From the NCBI GenBank assembly GCA_011391865.1, contig JAABPV010000008.1, positions 1 to 55,459 on the forward strand: a stretch of DNA of 55,459 nt, given 5' to 3'. The translations under genes and the position numbers were made by a program. Source of the stretch: Desulfobulbaceae bacterium. Lineage in GTDB: Bacteria; Desulfobacterota; Desulfobulbia; Desulfobulbales; Desulfobulbaceae. Positions 24,725-32,372 of the stretch are shown one piece after another. Below the pieces are notes generated by a model. It worked only from the letters and a program-made list of their open reading frames with translations. It was not told the DNA's origin and did no database searches. Position 1 is the stretch's first letter. Each line of letters opens with the position of its first letter.

Positions 24725-26133
24725 CCCGCCTGCGTCTCTTGGATGATCGGCAGGATGAAGTAGAAGTTGTTCCCCTCAGGAGTCCGCTCGTAACCGACTA
24801 TGCCGCCGTGCAGCTCGACCACATGCTGGACAAAGGCCAGGCCGTGGCCAGTGCCGTGGATGCCCTCCACGTCCTTGCCGCGCACGCCCTCCTGAAAGAT
24901 CTGCCGCGCCTCCTCGCCGCCCAGATGCGGGCCGGTGCTGAAGACGTTGAACTTGATCCCCTTCTCGCCGCATTCCGGGAAGTTGTCGATCACCTCGCGG
25001 CCATAGGCCACGGCCTTGCGCGGCCTGCCGTCGCGGGTGATGATCTCGCGGGCGTACTTGGCCGCGTTGGAGAAGAGGTTGGCGTAGACTTGGGAGAGCA
25101 GGCCGATGTCCACATAAAGCTGAAACTCCTCCTCCAGCATGTTGCCGGGCCGCTCCACCGTGATGCTGGCCGAGCGGAAGCGGCTGTCGTAGTGGTCCAG
25201 CTGCGGCAGGATGATCTCCTTCTCGATAAAGCAGCGTTTGGGGTGCAGGATCATCCGGCCTGCGGCGAAATGCTCGCGCCGGAACAGGCTCTCAACAAAG
25301 AGGGTGATGTTCTGATGATGCTTGACCAATTCGCCGTGATGCAGGAGCAGGCTGTCCTGAATGGCCTCGCAGTGCGCCGCGCAGGCCGCCGTGTCCTCTG
25401 GCCTGCCAGACTCCGCCGCCTTGCTGATCTCGCTGCGCAGCCCTTCCAGCTCCAAGATGCTCTTCCGCAGCTTCTTGAAGAGCAGGCGGAAGAACATGTT
25501 CGGGGTGATGATGTTGTGATCAATGTCCTGCACCAAGGTGTTGATGAACTTGAGGTGCTGGATGTTCTGCATGGCTGTCAGCCGGTTGTGCAGGCTGTAG
25601 CCCATCCGGTTGGTGTATTTGCTGAAGAAGAAGCGGTCGTTCTTGGAGAGCTTGCTGCACGGCGAGACGCTGTACATGCCCAGCACCCGGTTCTTGCCAT
25701 GCAGGCCGCCAGGCAGGGCGCATTGCGGCGGATGCTCGGCCTCCTCTTCCGGCGGCGCATCCGGCTCCCGCTGCGCCTTGCTCCAGACCGGCAGCACATA
25801 GCTTTCGCCGCTCCGGTACGGCTCGCCGCAGAGGATGACGCTCTCCGGCGCAGCCACCTTCTTTTGCAGCACGCCCTGCTCCGAATCGCAGACCAGATAT
25901 AGCACCTGATCCTTCTCCTCATAGAGATACAGCGCGCTGGACAGGCTGAGCATCTCCAGCGGCACGCTCACGCAGACCCGGTAAAAGTCGTGCAGCGAGT
26001 CATATTCTTGGGTCAGATCAAAGAAGGCCTTGAGGAAGTCATCAAAGTAGCAGGTGAAGTTGTACTGCTCATAGCTGACGGACTTCTCCCGCACCCGCTG
26101 ACGCATCTTCTGCAAATCAGGACAGTCGCTCAT
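24712..26133 (-). CDS. Soluble sensor histidine kinase with GAF-like N-terminus
   Basis: A 473-residue cytoplasmic kinase without TM segments. The N-terminal 180 residues look like a GAF-type sensory domain. An H-box-like DIDHNIITPNMFF places the phospho-acceptor at H206. A helical stretch of about 120 residues separates it from the HATPase_c domain, with N-box NLFSNAAKYA (about 352-361) and G-box GTGHGLAFVQHVVELHGG near the end. The ATG at 26133, 28 bp after purN, is preferred; the upstream start at 26244 would overlap purN by 83 bp. No response regulator is adjacent. Confidence 0.78.
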   Translation of the reverse strand: MSDCPDLQKMRQRVREKSVSYEQYNFTCYFDDFLKAFFDLTQEYDSLHDFYRVCVSVPLEMLSLSSALYLYEEKDQVLYLVCDSEQGVLQKKVAAPESVILCGEPYRSGESYVLPVWSKAQREPDAPPEEEAEHPPQCALPGGLHGKNRVLGMYSVSPCSKLSKNDRFFFSKYTNRMGYSLHNRLTAMQNIQHLKFINTLVQDIDHNIITPNMFFRLLFKKLRKSILELEGLRSEISKAAESGRPEDTAACAAHCEAIQDSLLLHHGELVKHHQNITLFVESLFRREHFAAGRMILHPKRCFIEKEIILPQLDHYDSRFRSASITVERPGNMLEEEFQLYVDIGLLSQVYANLFSNAAKYAREIITRDGRPRKAVAYGREVIDNFPECGEKGIKFNVFSTGPHLGGEEARQIFQEGVRGKDVEGIHGTGHGLAFVQHVVELHGGIVGYERTPEGNNFYFILPIIQETQAGCAA

Positions 26134-26161
26134 CGTGCTTGCTCGGCGGTCGTTGTATTCC

Positions 26162-26737
26162 TCATCTTTTGCGCCAGAACTGCTCCGCGCCGCGCTCGTC
26201 CACCACGTTGATTGCCGCCGGATACACCTCGCATTCCAGCTCAAAGACCCGGTCGGCGATCTCGTCTGCCGTGCCGCAGCCCGCGATGTCCACGCAGCTC
26301 TGCATCACTATTGGCCCCTCGTCATAGGCTTCGTCGGCAAAATGGACCGTGCAGCCGCTGACCGTGCAGCCCCGCGCCAGCACCGCCTCATGGACATGAT
26401 GCCCGTAGAAGCCCGGCCCGCAGAAGGCCGGGATTAGCGAAGGATGGATGTTCAGCACCCGCCGCTTGAGCTGCTCCGGCGGCTGATAGAGCTTGAGATA
26501 GCCAGCCAAGACGATCAGGTCAAGCTCGTAGTCAGCAAGGATGGCGTTGGTCGCCGCGCTGCCGACAGCATGCAAGGCTGGATAGCCATACCGCCGCGCC
26601 TTCTCCAAGCCCAAGGCATCAGCCGCAGTGGAGATCACCACCTGAATCTCCGCCCGCAGCGTGCCCGCTTGCATCCGCTGATGGAAGTTGTCCAGCGTCC
26701 TGCCGGAGCCGGAGAGCAGCACGGCTATCTTCTGCAT
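26162..26737 (-). CDS. purN: Phosphoribosylglycinamide formyltransferase
   Basis: This 191-residue enzyme uses 10-formyltetrahydrofolate to formylate GAR in purine synthesis. Typical parts are AVLLSGSGRTLDNF (phosphate-binding loop), LAGYLKLY, the catalytic block NIHPSLIPAFCGPGFYGHHVHEAVL (Asn and His of the active site) and the GPIVMQ strand. The ATG directly follows the purH-like stop (TAAATG), so the two are co-translated. Confidence 0.93.
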   Translation of the reverse strand: MQKIAVLLSGSGRTLDNFHQRMQAGTLRAEIQVVISTAADALGLEKARRYGYPALHAVGSAATNAILADYELDLIVLAGYLKLYQPPEQLKRRVLNIHPSLIPAFCGPGFYGHHVHEAVLARGCTVSGCTVHFADEAYDEGPIVMQSCVDIAGCGTADEIADRVFELECEVYPAAINVVDERGAEQFWRKR

Positions 26738-27358
26738 TTATCGGCCCTCGAAATAGGGGTTGCTGTCAACATCGACATTGGTCAGCCAGGCGGCAATGGC
26801 GGTGTCGTAAGTGGACGTAAGCTGGAAGACCTTGACCGCCAAGCGGAAGCGGGTCTTGAGCGTGGTGTTACCATGCTCACGCAGCTCGGCCAGCACCTGC
26901 GGGTAGTCTGCCGGATCAACGATCACGGTCACATCGTGGAAGTTCTTGGCCGCTGCCCGCAGCATGGTCGGGCCGCCGATGTCAATGTTCTCAATCGCCT
27001 CATCCAACGGGCAGTTGGGATCGGCCACGGTCTTCTCGAAGGCGTAGAGGTTCACCGCGATGATGTCAATCGGCAGGATGCCGTGCGCGGCGCACTGCCG
27101 CTGATGCTCGGCGTTGGCGCGCTGGTTGAGGATGCCGCCATGCACCAGCGGGTGCAGGGTCTTGACCCGGCCATCCAGCATCTCCGGGAAGCCGGTGAAT
27201 TCAGACACATCCTTGACCGACAGGCCACTGTCGCGCAGCTTCTTGGCCGTGCCTCCGGTGGACAGTATCTCAATGCCCAGCCCGGCCAGCTCTTTGGCAA
27301 AGCTCTCGATGCCGGATTTGTCGGTCAGGCTGATCAGGGCGCGTGCTGCTTTGTTCAT
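26738..27358 (-). CDS. purH: IMP cyclohydrolase (PurH N-terminal domain only)
   Basis: A 206-residue protein corresponding to only the MGS-like IMP cyclohydrolase half of PurH, which closes FAICAR to IMP. Key segments are [54 protein letters not shown] and [18 protein letters not shown]. The AICAR transformylase half (about 300 residues) is missing; the frame ends cleanly after SNPYFEGR and is followed at once by purN, so this is a natural stand-alone form rather than a break. The ATG at 27358 has AGGAG upstream; an upstream start at 27424 would run into the spacer. Confidence 0.88.
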   Translation of the reverse strand: MNKAARALISLTDKSGIESFAKELAGLGIEILSTGGTAKKLRDSGLSVKDVSEFTGFPEMLDGRVKTLHPLVHGGILNQRANAEHQRQCAAHGILPIDIIAVNLYAFEKTVADPNCPLDEAIENIDIGGPTMLRAAAKNFHDVTVIVDPADYPQVLAELREHGNTTLKTRFRLAVKVFQLTSTYDTAIAAWLTNVDVDSNPYFEGR

Positions 27359-27426
27359 GGTGCAGGTCTCCTCTTGCGTATTGTGTAGAGTCAGGTTGTC
27401 AGATGCAGGCGCGGCGCAATGCACGG

Positions 27427-28491
27427 TCAGGCCGTCTCCACCTTGAGCACATCCACCAGCCTGCCGCCGTAGTCATTGCGGATCATGTCCCACAGCGCGG
27501 CGTAGCTGTTCACAGTGATCTCGACGCTCGACACCGGCGAGCCGGCAAAGCCCGGCAGGATGTATTCCCCGTTCTGCGGCACGATCACCTCCGCGCCTGC
27601 CGCGCCGCCTTCCTGCATGTCCAGCAAGGAGAAGAGCAGCCGCCCGCCTTGCAGATCGAGGACGGCCTGGATGCGCAGCACAGTGTCCGCGCTGGCCGTG
27701 CCGCCGGTGATGCTGACATGCGCGGTCGCAGCATTGCCGGTGAGGATGCCGGTCCAGCTGCTCAGGCCGGGCACAGTCAGCGGGCTGCGCAGGAACCGGT
27801 CGTATGTGCTGGTGCGCAGCGTGCCGTGCTCAGTGTAGCGGGCGCTGACTGAGACGGTGTATTCATTGTTCCACGGATGCGCCTGGGCCGGAATCTCCGG
27901 CATGAGCATGATTTCGCTCGGCCCGACCTTGAGCAGCCGGGTCTGGACTATGCTGCCGCCTGCCGTGCCTGCAATCACGCACTGCCCTGCGCCGGGCACG
28001 CTCCGGTCAAAGAAGAGGTCATCGCCCAAGAGCTGAAGTGCGCCGTCCGGGTTGAGCACGTTCTTCAGATCCAGCAGGCTGTCTTTGGCCGAGCTGATCA
28101 GAGGGGCCTTCTTCTCCAGAGGCAGACGTTCGACCTGAGCGGACTGGAGCAGCCGGTCAAGAAAATTCTGCGAGATGCGCACCTTGACGTGCAGGCATCC
28201 GTCTAAAGGCGGGGTCGGGTCGTCCGCATTCTCCAAAACGCCGGTAAAGCTGAGATACCAGCTGAAGCTGCCGTGCTTGGTCACCTGCTCGCCGTTGAGC
28301 AGCCGCTCCAGAATGGCCTCGTCCTCGGCCTGGAGGATGGTCGCCACCGCTTCCGGGCTGAAGTTGGGCTGGCTGCGGTGGATGTCTGCGGCAAGGTCCT
28401 GCACATCCGCCGTGTTGCGGGACACAAAGCGCAGGCTGTAGGTTTCGGGCGTGGTCAGGGCGTTGGGTTCCGGTTTGCATTGAATGCTCAT
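27427..28491 (-). CDS. HU/IHF-like DNA-binding domain protein with DUF4469 (IG-like) domain, paralogue 2
   Basis: A 354-residue paralogue of the protein at 20616-21686, with the same domain order: HU-like N-terminus, IG-like DUF4469 middle ([32 protein letters not shown]) and a beta-rich C-terminus ending in [12 protein letters not shown]. The two align along their whole lengths with few gaps. It is followed after 68 bp by the purH-purN genes and preceded by its own promoter and a 23/24-bp-period palindromic array. The function is unknown. Confidence 0.72.
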   Translation of the reverse strand: MSIQCKPEPNALTTPETYSLRFVSRNTADVQDLAADIHRSQPNFSPEAVATILQAEDEAILERLLNGEQVTKHGSFSWYLSFTGVLENADDPTPPLDGCLHVKVRISQNFLDRLLQSAQVERLPLEKKAPLISSAKDSLLDLKNVLNPDGALQLLGDDLFFDRSVPGAGQCVIAGTAGGSIVQTRLLKVGPSEIMLMPEIPAQAHPWNNEYTVSVSARYTEHGTLRTSTYDRFLRSPLTVPGLSSWTGILTGNAATAHVSITGGTASADTVLRIQAVLDLQGGRLLFSLLDMQEGGAAGAEVIVPQNGEYILPGFAGSPVSSVEITVNSYAALWDMIRNDYGGRLVDVLKVETA

Positions 28492-28542
28492 GGCTGCCTC
28501 CTTGCAAGGATGAGAGAATGCCGGGAAGAACTGCGACAGCTC

Positions 28543-28571
28543 ACCCTAAAAAGTCGGCCCGGTTCTGTCAA
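28543..28571 (-). promoter_or_regulatory. Promoter of HU-like/DUF4469 paralogue 2
   Basis: On the minus strand TTGACA (28571-28566), 17 bp, then TAGGGT (28548-28543), about 52 bp before the start codon. The TTGACAGAA context matches that of paralogue 1. Confidence 0.6.
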
Positions 28572-28574
28572 GCG

Positions 28575-28668
28575 AAAAACATGCGCCCCGGCATACGGAG
28601 CGTATGCGCAGGGGCATACGGGGATGTATGCGCAAGGGCATACGGAGCGTATGCGCAGGGGCATGTTT
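28575..28668. repeat. Tandem 23/24-bp palindromic units (array 2)
   Basis: Three full units start at 28591, 28614 and 28638, and a half unit starts at 28661. Each holds the palindrome GCATACGgagCGTATGC (middle unit GCATAC...GTATGC) followed by GCA[GA]GG. An outer inverted repeat (aaaacatgc...cccc at 28576-28589, ggggcatgtttt at 28658-28668) encloses them. The whole can fold as a branched hairpin. It begins a few bases upstream of the -35 of paralogue 2, matching the position and period of array 1 although the sequence differs. Confidence 0.85.
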
Positions 28669-28682
28669 TCCGCATGAGGGAG

Positions 28683-28702
28683 GGGCGGTTCGCGAACCGC
28701 CC
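28683..28702. terminator. Perfect 20-bp palindrome, likely terminator of the TPR gene
   Basis: GGGCGGTTCGCGAACCGCCC is a perfect palindrome 57 bp beyond the stop of the minus-strand TPR gene. It has no clear T-run on the minus strand. It could be a terminator or a protein-binding site. Confidence 0.5.
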
Positions 28703-28758
28703 TTACTGTGCCTTGAGCTTGGCGCGAAGTGCGGTCAATGCCCATCAGCACTGACACC

Positions 28759-29640
28759 CTAAACAACTCTCAGGTAGCTCTCAGAACGCTCCAGCTGCCA
28801 GAGCATATGCTTCGCTTGTCTCATGCCGCCCTCACTCCATATAATGTCATCCACGAAGTTTATGGCTCCATTGCCGCCGTTCTCCTGTCTGATCAGCTCG
28901 CGGCAGCGCAGGAAAGCTGGATGATCACCCTGCACCCCATGAAGATAGAGCATGGTGTACAGCGTCGCCACTCTCTGGTTCCTGTGGCCGATCTCATGGC
29001 TGATGCGCAGGCTCTGCTCAAGATGACTCAGGGCGGCGGCATAGTTGCCCTGCTTCCTGTGAAGACAGCTGATGTGGTTGAGCGTCGTCCTTTCCTGCTT
29101 TCTGTCGCCCAGCTCTTGGCATAGGGCAAGCATCTGCTCAAATATGGACACCTCCTCCGTGTGCTTGCCAATGCGCTCAAGGTCGCAGCCTGCCTCGCGC
29201 AGGCACAGCAGGCGCTCCTCCTTGCTCTCTTCCGGCAGCAGGGCGGCGGCCTTCTGCCAGTACGTGGCTGCCTTGGCGTAGCGCAACTGGACTTCTTGCA
29301 GGCGGGCTTGGGTAGCGCAGACCTCGGCAGCAGCGAGGGTGCGGCGGCGGGCCGCATCCTCCAGCAGCTCCTCGGCTTTAGCGTACTCGCCCGCCTCAAC
29401 GGCCTGCCTGACCGCCTGATCGTCGCCCACGCGGGCCAGCAGATCTTTGCGCTGGCGGGCAAGGTCGTGCTCCAGCAGCATAATGAGGAAGTCCTGGAGG
29501 TCGTCCTTGGTCATGTCCAGCTCCTTGGCATAGTGGGCAAAGACCTCCGGCGGGATGCCGCAGTTGTTCTGCTTGCCAATGGCGTGGTCGCCTTGAGCGG
29601 TGTTCTGCTCGCCGCCCTTGCTGTCGAAGTGGTCGTTCAT
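28759..29640 (-). CDS. TPR-repeat protein
   Basis: A 293-residue cytoplasmic protein. The N-terminus (GGEQNTAQGDHAIGKQNN, residues ~9-26) has the Gly/Asn/Gln-rich look often found at the front of large TPR, CHAT or NTPase signalling and defence proteins. Residues ~100-260 hold about four TPRs (RYAKAATYWQKAAALLP, EVSIFEQMLALCQELGDRKQ, HLEQSLRISHEIGHRNQ). The closing helices (INFVDDIIWSEGGMRQAKHM) are not TPR-like. It is probably a protein-interaction scaffold; partner unknown. It follows tamA by 28 bp. Confidence 0.75.
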   Translation of the reverse strand: MNDHFDSKGGEQNTAQGDHAIGKQNNCGIPPEVFAHYAKELDMTKDDLQDFLIMLLEHDLARQRKDLLARVGDDQAVRQAVEAGEYAKAEELLEDAARRRTLAAAEVCATQARLQEVQLRYAKAATYWQKAAALLPEESKEERLLCLREAGCDLERIGKHTEEVSIFEQMLALCQELGDRKQERTTLNHISCLHRKQGNYAAALSHLEQSLRISHEIGHRNQRVATLYTMLYLHGVQGDHPAFLRCRELIRQENGGNGAINFVDDIIWSEGGMRQAKHMLWQLERSESYLRVV

Positions 29641-29668
29641 GTCTATCCTCCTTATCTACATGTGGCGC

Positions 29669-31432
29669 TCACAAATCCGCACCCAAGGTCAGGTGGATGC
29701 GCACGGAGAAGCTGCCTTCAGAGATGGGGTCGGCCAGATCAAGGCGTATCTGGCCGAAGGGGAGGGTCATGCGCACGCCCACGCCCACGCCTTGCTGCAA
29801 GTCCGCGTCAATGCTGTCGTAGGCGTTGCCGATGTCGTAGAAGACCGCCGCGCTCCAGATGCCGGACAGCTTGCGCTCCAGCTCAACGCTGGCTTCACTC
29901 AGATACTGGCCGCCAACCACCCGGCCTGAATCGTCCTTGGGGCCGAGCCGCTTGTAGCCGTAGCCGCGCACTGACTGGTCGCCGCCCGCGTAGAAGCGCA
30001 GCGACGGCGGCAGCTCGTTGATCGAATCCATCATCGTCGCCCCGAAGCTGCCCCTGCCGATCAGCCGCCACTTGTCCACGGGGCTGAAGATGGCCTTGCC
30101 GCCGACGCGGAACTGCACAAAGCTGGTGCTGGCCAGATACGGAGCCTGCGCTGCCCGAATGCTGCCGCCCACCCGGATGCCGTGGTCGGTGTTCACCCGG
30201 TTCTCGGCGAAGATGAGGGTGAGGAAGGCGTTGGGCATCAGCAGCCAGGTGCTGTCGTCCTGCCGGTCGCCCACGCTGTAGGCTTCGTGCAGGTACTCCA
30301 CTCCCGCGCCGAACTGGTATTCAGGGGCGTTGTGCTTGAGCGTTGCGCCGATAGTGTACTGGTTGATCTCGGTCTCGTCCCACGTCTCTTCTGAATAGAG
30401 CGTGTCAAAGCTGAGGGTATCGTAGCGCAGGTCGAAGACCGGCAGGGGGATCTCGTAGCCGCCGACTGCCTTGCTGCCTTTCTCGGCCAGTTGGATGTTG
30501 AAGGAGGGCTTGTGGCCCAGTCTGTTGATCATCCGGTTCTTCCAGCCGATGCCGCCGCGCACGCCGGTGTCGGTGCCGTAGCCTGCGCCGAAGCTGTAGC
30601 GGTTCTTCAGCGCAGGGGCAAGGTGCAGCTCCACGGGCACTTCCTCCCGCGTCTCCTCCGCCGCTGCCAGCTTCGGCTCCACCGTCACCTGGCTGAAGTA
30701 GCCGGTGGCGTAGAGGTCGCTTTGCAGCCGGTTGAGGGCGACCAGCGAATAGACCTCGCCGGTCTGGTAGGGGACATAGCGTTGCAGCAGCTCCGGCCTG
30801 AGGATCAGGCTGCTGCTGAAGGTCTGGCCGAAGACATGCAGCGGCCCGGTCTCCAAGCGGAGACGGACAGCCGCCTTGCCCTTCTTGGCCCGCACCTCAA
30901 CCCGGCTCTCGCTGAACTTAGCCCGGATGTAGCCCGCGGCCAGCGCCGCGCTGAGGATGCTCTTCTTGCCCTTCTCGTAGGCCGCGTCGTTGAGCTGCGA
31001 GCCGCGCTGAAGGGGAAAGCCCGCTTGCAGGTTCTTCAGTGCCTGATGCTCCTTGCCCGGCCCGCTGACTTCGACGCTCAGGCTGTCCACCCGCACCGGC
31101 GGCCCGGCATCGACCTCATACACCGCCTGCCAGCTCTGGCCGCGCTTCTCCAGCAAGCCGCGCCCCTTGTTGTTGTTCACTGTGGCGACATAATAGCCGA
31201 AGGGCTTGAGCGCGGCGGCGATCTGCTCCGGTGCTCTCTTGTGCATCTGGCGGAGCTGGCCCGCACTGAGCTGGGCATCCTCCTTCTGCTGGGCGATGCT
31301 CAGGCTGGCGAGGATGTTCTTATGCAGCTCGCCGTCAACGCCCCGGACGATGACTGTCACCGGGGCGGCAAAGGCGGCGGAAGGAAGGAGCAGGAGGAAG
31401 AGCAGCCAGAGATGTCGGAAGAATGCAGCCAT
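29669..31432 (-). CDS. tamA: TamA-type outer-membrane assembly protein (Omp85 family)
   Basis: A 587-residue Omp85 protein: signal peptide (about 1-22), about three POTRA domains (about 25-265) and a 16-strand barrel (about 275-587). The barrel contains the conserved FYAGGDQSVRGYGYKRLGP (about 483-501) with the RGY motif of loop L6, and ends in a typical outer-membrane C-terminus. With TamB it helps insert some outer-membrane proteins and takes part in lipid transport. In many bacteria tamA and tamB are adjacent; here tamB is about 17 kb away on the other strand. Confidence 0.9.
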   Translation of the reverse strand: MAAFFRHLWLLFLLLLPSAAFAAPVTVIVRGVDGELHKNILASLSIAQQKEDAQLSAGQLRQMHKRAPEQIAAALKPFGYYVATVNNNKGRGLLEKRGQSWQAVYEVDAGPPVRVDSLSVEVSGPGKEHQALKNLQAGFPLQRGSQLNDAAYEKGKKSILSAALAAGYIRAKFSESRVEVRAKKGKAAVRLRLETGPLHVFGQTFSSSLILRPELLQRYVPYQTGEVYSLVALNRLQSDLYATGYFSQVTVEPKLAAAEETREEVPVELHLAPALKNRYSFGAGYGTDTGVRGGIGWKNRMINRLGHKPSFNIQLAEKGSKAVGGYEIPLPVFDLRYDTLSFDTLYSEETWDETEINQYTIGATLKHNAPEYQFGAGVEYLHEAYSVGDRQDDSTWLLMPNAFLTLIFAENRVNTDHGIRVGGSIRAAQAPYLASTSFVQFRVGGKAIFSPVDKWRLIGRGSFGATMMDSINELPPSLRFYAGGDQSVRGYGYKRLGPKDDSGRVVGGQYLSEASVELERKLSGIWSAAVFYDIGNAYDSIDADLQQGVGVGVRMTLPFGQIRLDLADPISEGSFSVRIHLTLGADL

Positions 31433-31455
31433 GCGGCCCGGAGCGGTGAACAGCT

Positions 31456-31806
31456 TTACTGCGCCTCAGCCAGAGAGCGGAGGAAGTCAGCGTCATGCTC
31501 CATTGTAAAACATTTCAGTAGGTCAATGTCAATAGCCTGCTTGGTCTTCAGCGGCGGGCTGTAGTTCTTGACTAAGAGCGAGGCGCGCTCGTACTCCTCC
31601 GCCGAGGCCGAGCCGCGCTCGACCATGCCGCCGGAGATGCCCCGGATGTCCTCAAGGTCATAGCCCTTCTTGCTGAAGTACCAGAAGAGGCAGTTGGCCT
31701 TGGCGAAGTCCAGCAGCTCGGCCTGCGGCGGCGGTGCCTTCTCCGCCGCATGGACGCAGGAGCTGAGGAGAACAGCAGCGCAAAGAATCAGTAGATGCCT
31801 GCTCAT
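31456..31806 (-). CDS. tai4: Tai4-like T6SS amidase immunity protein
   Basis: A 116-residue exported protein. The N-terminus is a signal peptide ending in LLSSC, which can serve as a lipobox (C17). The mature part FAKANCLFWYFSKKGYDLED ... SLLVKNY ... DIDLLKCF matches the Tai4 immunity family, which sits in the periplasm and blocks Tae4 amidases. It begins three bases after the adjacent Tae4-like gene, in the usual effector-immunity pair order. It would protect the cell from its own or its sisters' effector. Confidence 0.8.
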   Translation of the reverse strand: MSRHLLILCAAVLLSSCVHAAEKAPPPQAELLDFAKANCLFWYFSKKGYDLEDIRGISGGMVERGSASAEEYERASLLVKNYSPPLKTKQAIDIDLLKCFTMEHDADFLRSLAEAQ

Positions 31807-31809
31807 TGC

Positions 31810-32340
31810 TCAACTCCCGGCAGGTGCTGCCGCCTGCGACTGCGCGGCTTCGTCAGAGGCAGCTTCCCAGAAGAGTATCTTATGGGCAACGTCATTGTAG
31901 CCATGCCACAAACAGGCTGCTCCGTCCCAAAGGTCGGCGTGACCGGTGGCATCTGCCCAGCCCTTCACCTCAAAGACGATGATACCCTTGCGGCCCGCAA
32001 CCTTCTGTAGATATTCCTCTGGCAGAAACTCCTCTGGCTTGCCGTACCGCTCAGTCAGATGCTTGACCAGCATCGTGACGCGGAAGATATACCATTTCCC
32101 ATTCGCGCCGGAGGAGACCTGCGCCTGCACCTTTCCTTGCGGCCATTCAGCCCGGAAGAATGGCAGCTCATGCTCCTTGCCGGAGCTGTTGAGCGCGGCT
32201 GAGACTCTGATGGAGCAGGCGTTGCTGAACACGCCGATTTGGTAATTGTAAAAGACCTTGCCGCCGATGGCTTGAAAGACATCTCCGGCTGACTTGGCGG
32301 GAAAGTGCGCTTGCAGAATACTCCAAGGCGGCAGCTTCAT
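31810..32340 (-). CDS. tae4: Tae4-like type VI secretion amidase effector
   Basis: A 176-residue protein without a signal peptide, of the Tae4 peptidoglycan amidase family (NlpC/P60-like). Such enzymes cut the D-Glu/mDAP bond in murein. The catalytic Cys is C42 in SNACSIRVSAALN; the catalytic His is H134 in ATGHADLWDG. Both conserved blocks are intact, so the enzyme should be active. The start at 32340 has AGGGAG five bases upstream; the longer frame from 32427 would run into holB. No type VI apparatus genes are in the window, so delivery depends on a locus elsewhere, or the pair is an orphan. Confidence 0.85.
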   Translation of the reverse strand: MKLPPWSILQAHFPAKSAGDVFQAIGGKVFYNYQIGVFSNACSIRVSAALNSSGKEHELPFFRAEWPQGKVQAQVSSGANGKWYIFRVTMLVKHLTERYGKPEEFLPEEYLQKVAGRKGIIVFEVKGWADATGHADLWDGAACLWHGYNDVAHKILFWEAASDEAAQSQAAAPAGS

Positions 32341-32372
32341 GATAATCTCCCTGAGATGAAGGACGGGTTGAT

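Noticed and set aside
24739-25902. A 387-codon plus-strand frame across the histidine kinase gene
   Set aside because: The minus-strand kinase has intact H-, N- and G-boxes; the opposite frame shows no domain.
21782-28668. CRISPR arrays
   Set aside because: Both arrays have 23-24 bp total period with no unique spacers of 30 bp or more, the cores are short palindromes, and no cas genes are present.
31456-32340. A local type VI secretion locus
   Set aside because: Only the effector-immunity pair is present; no tss, hcp, vgrG or PAAR genes were found in the 55 kb.
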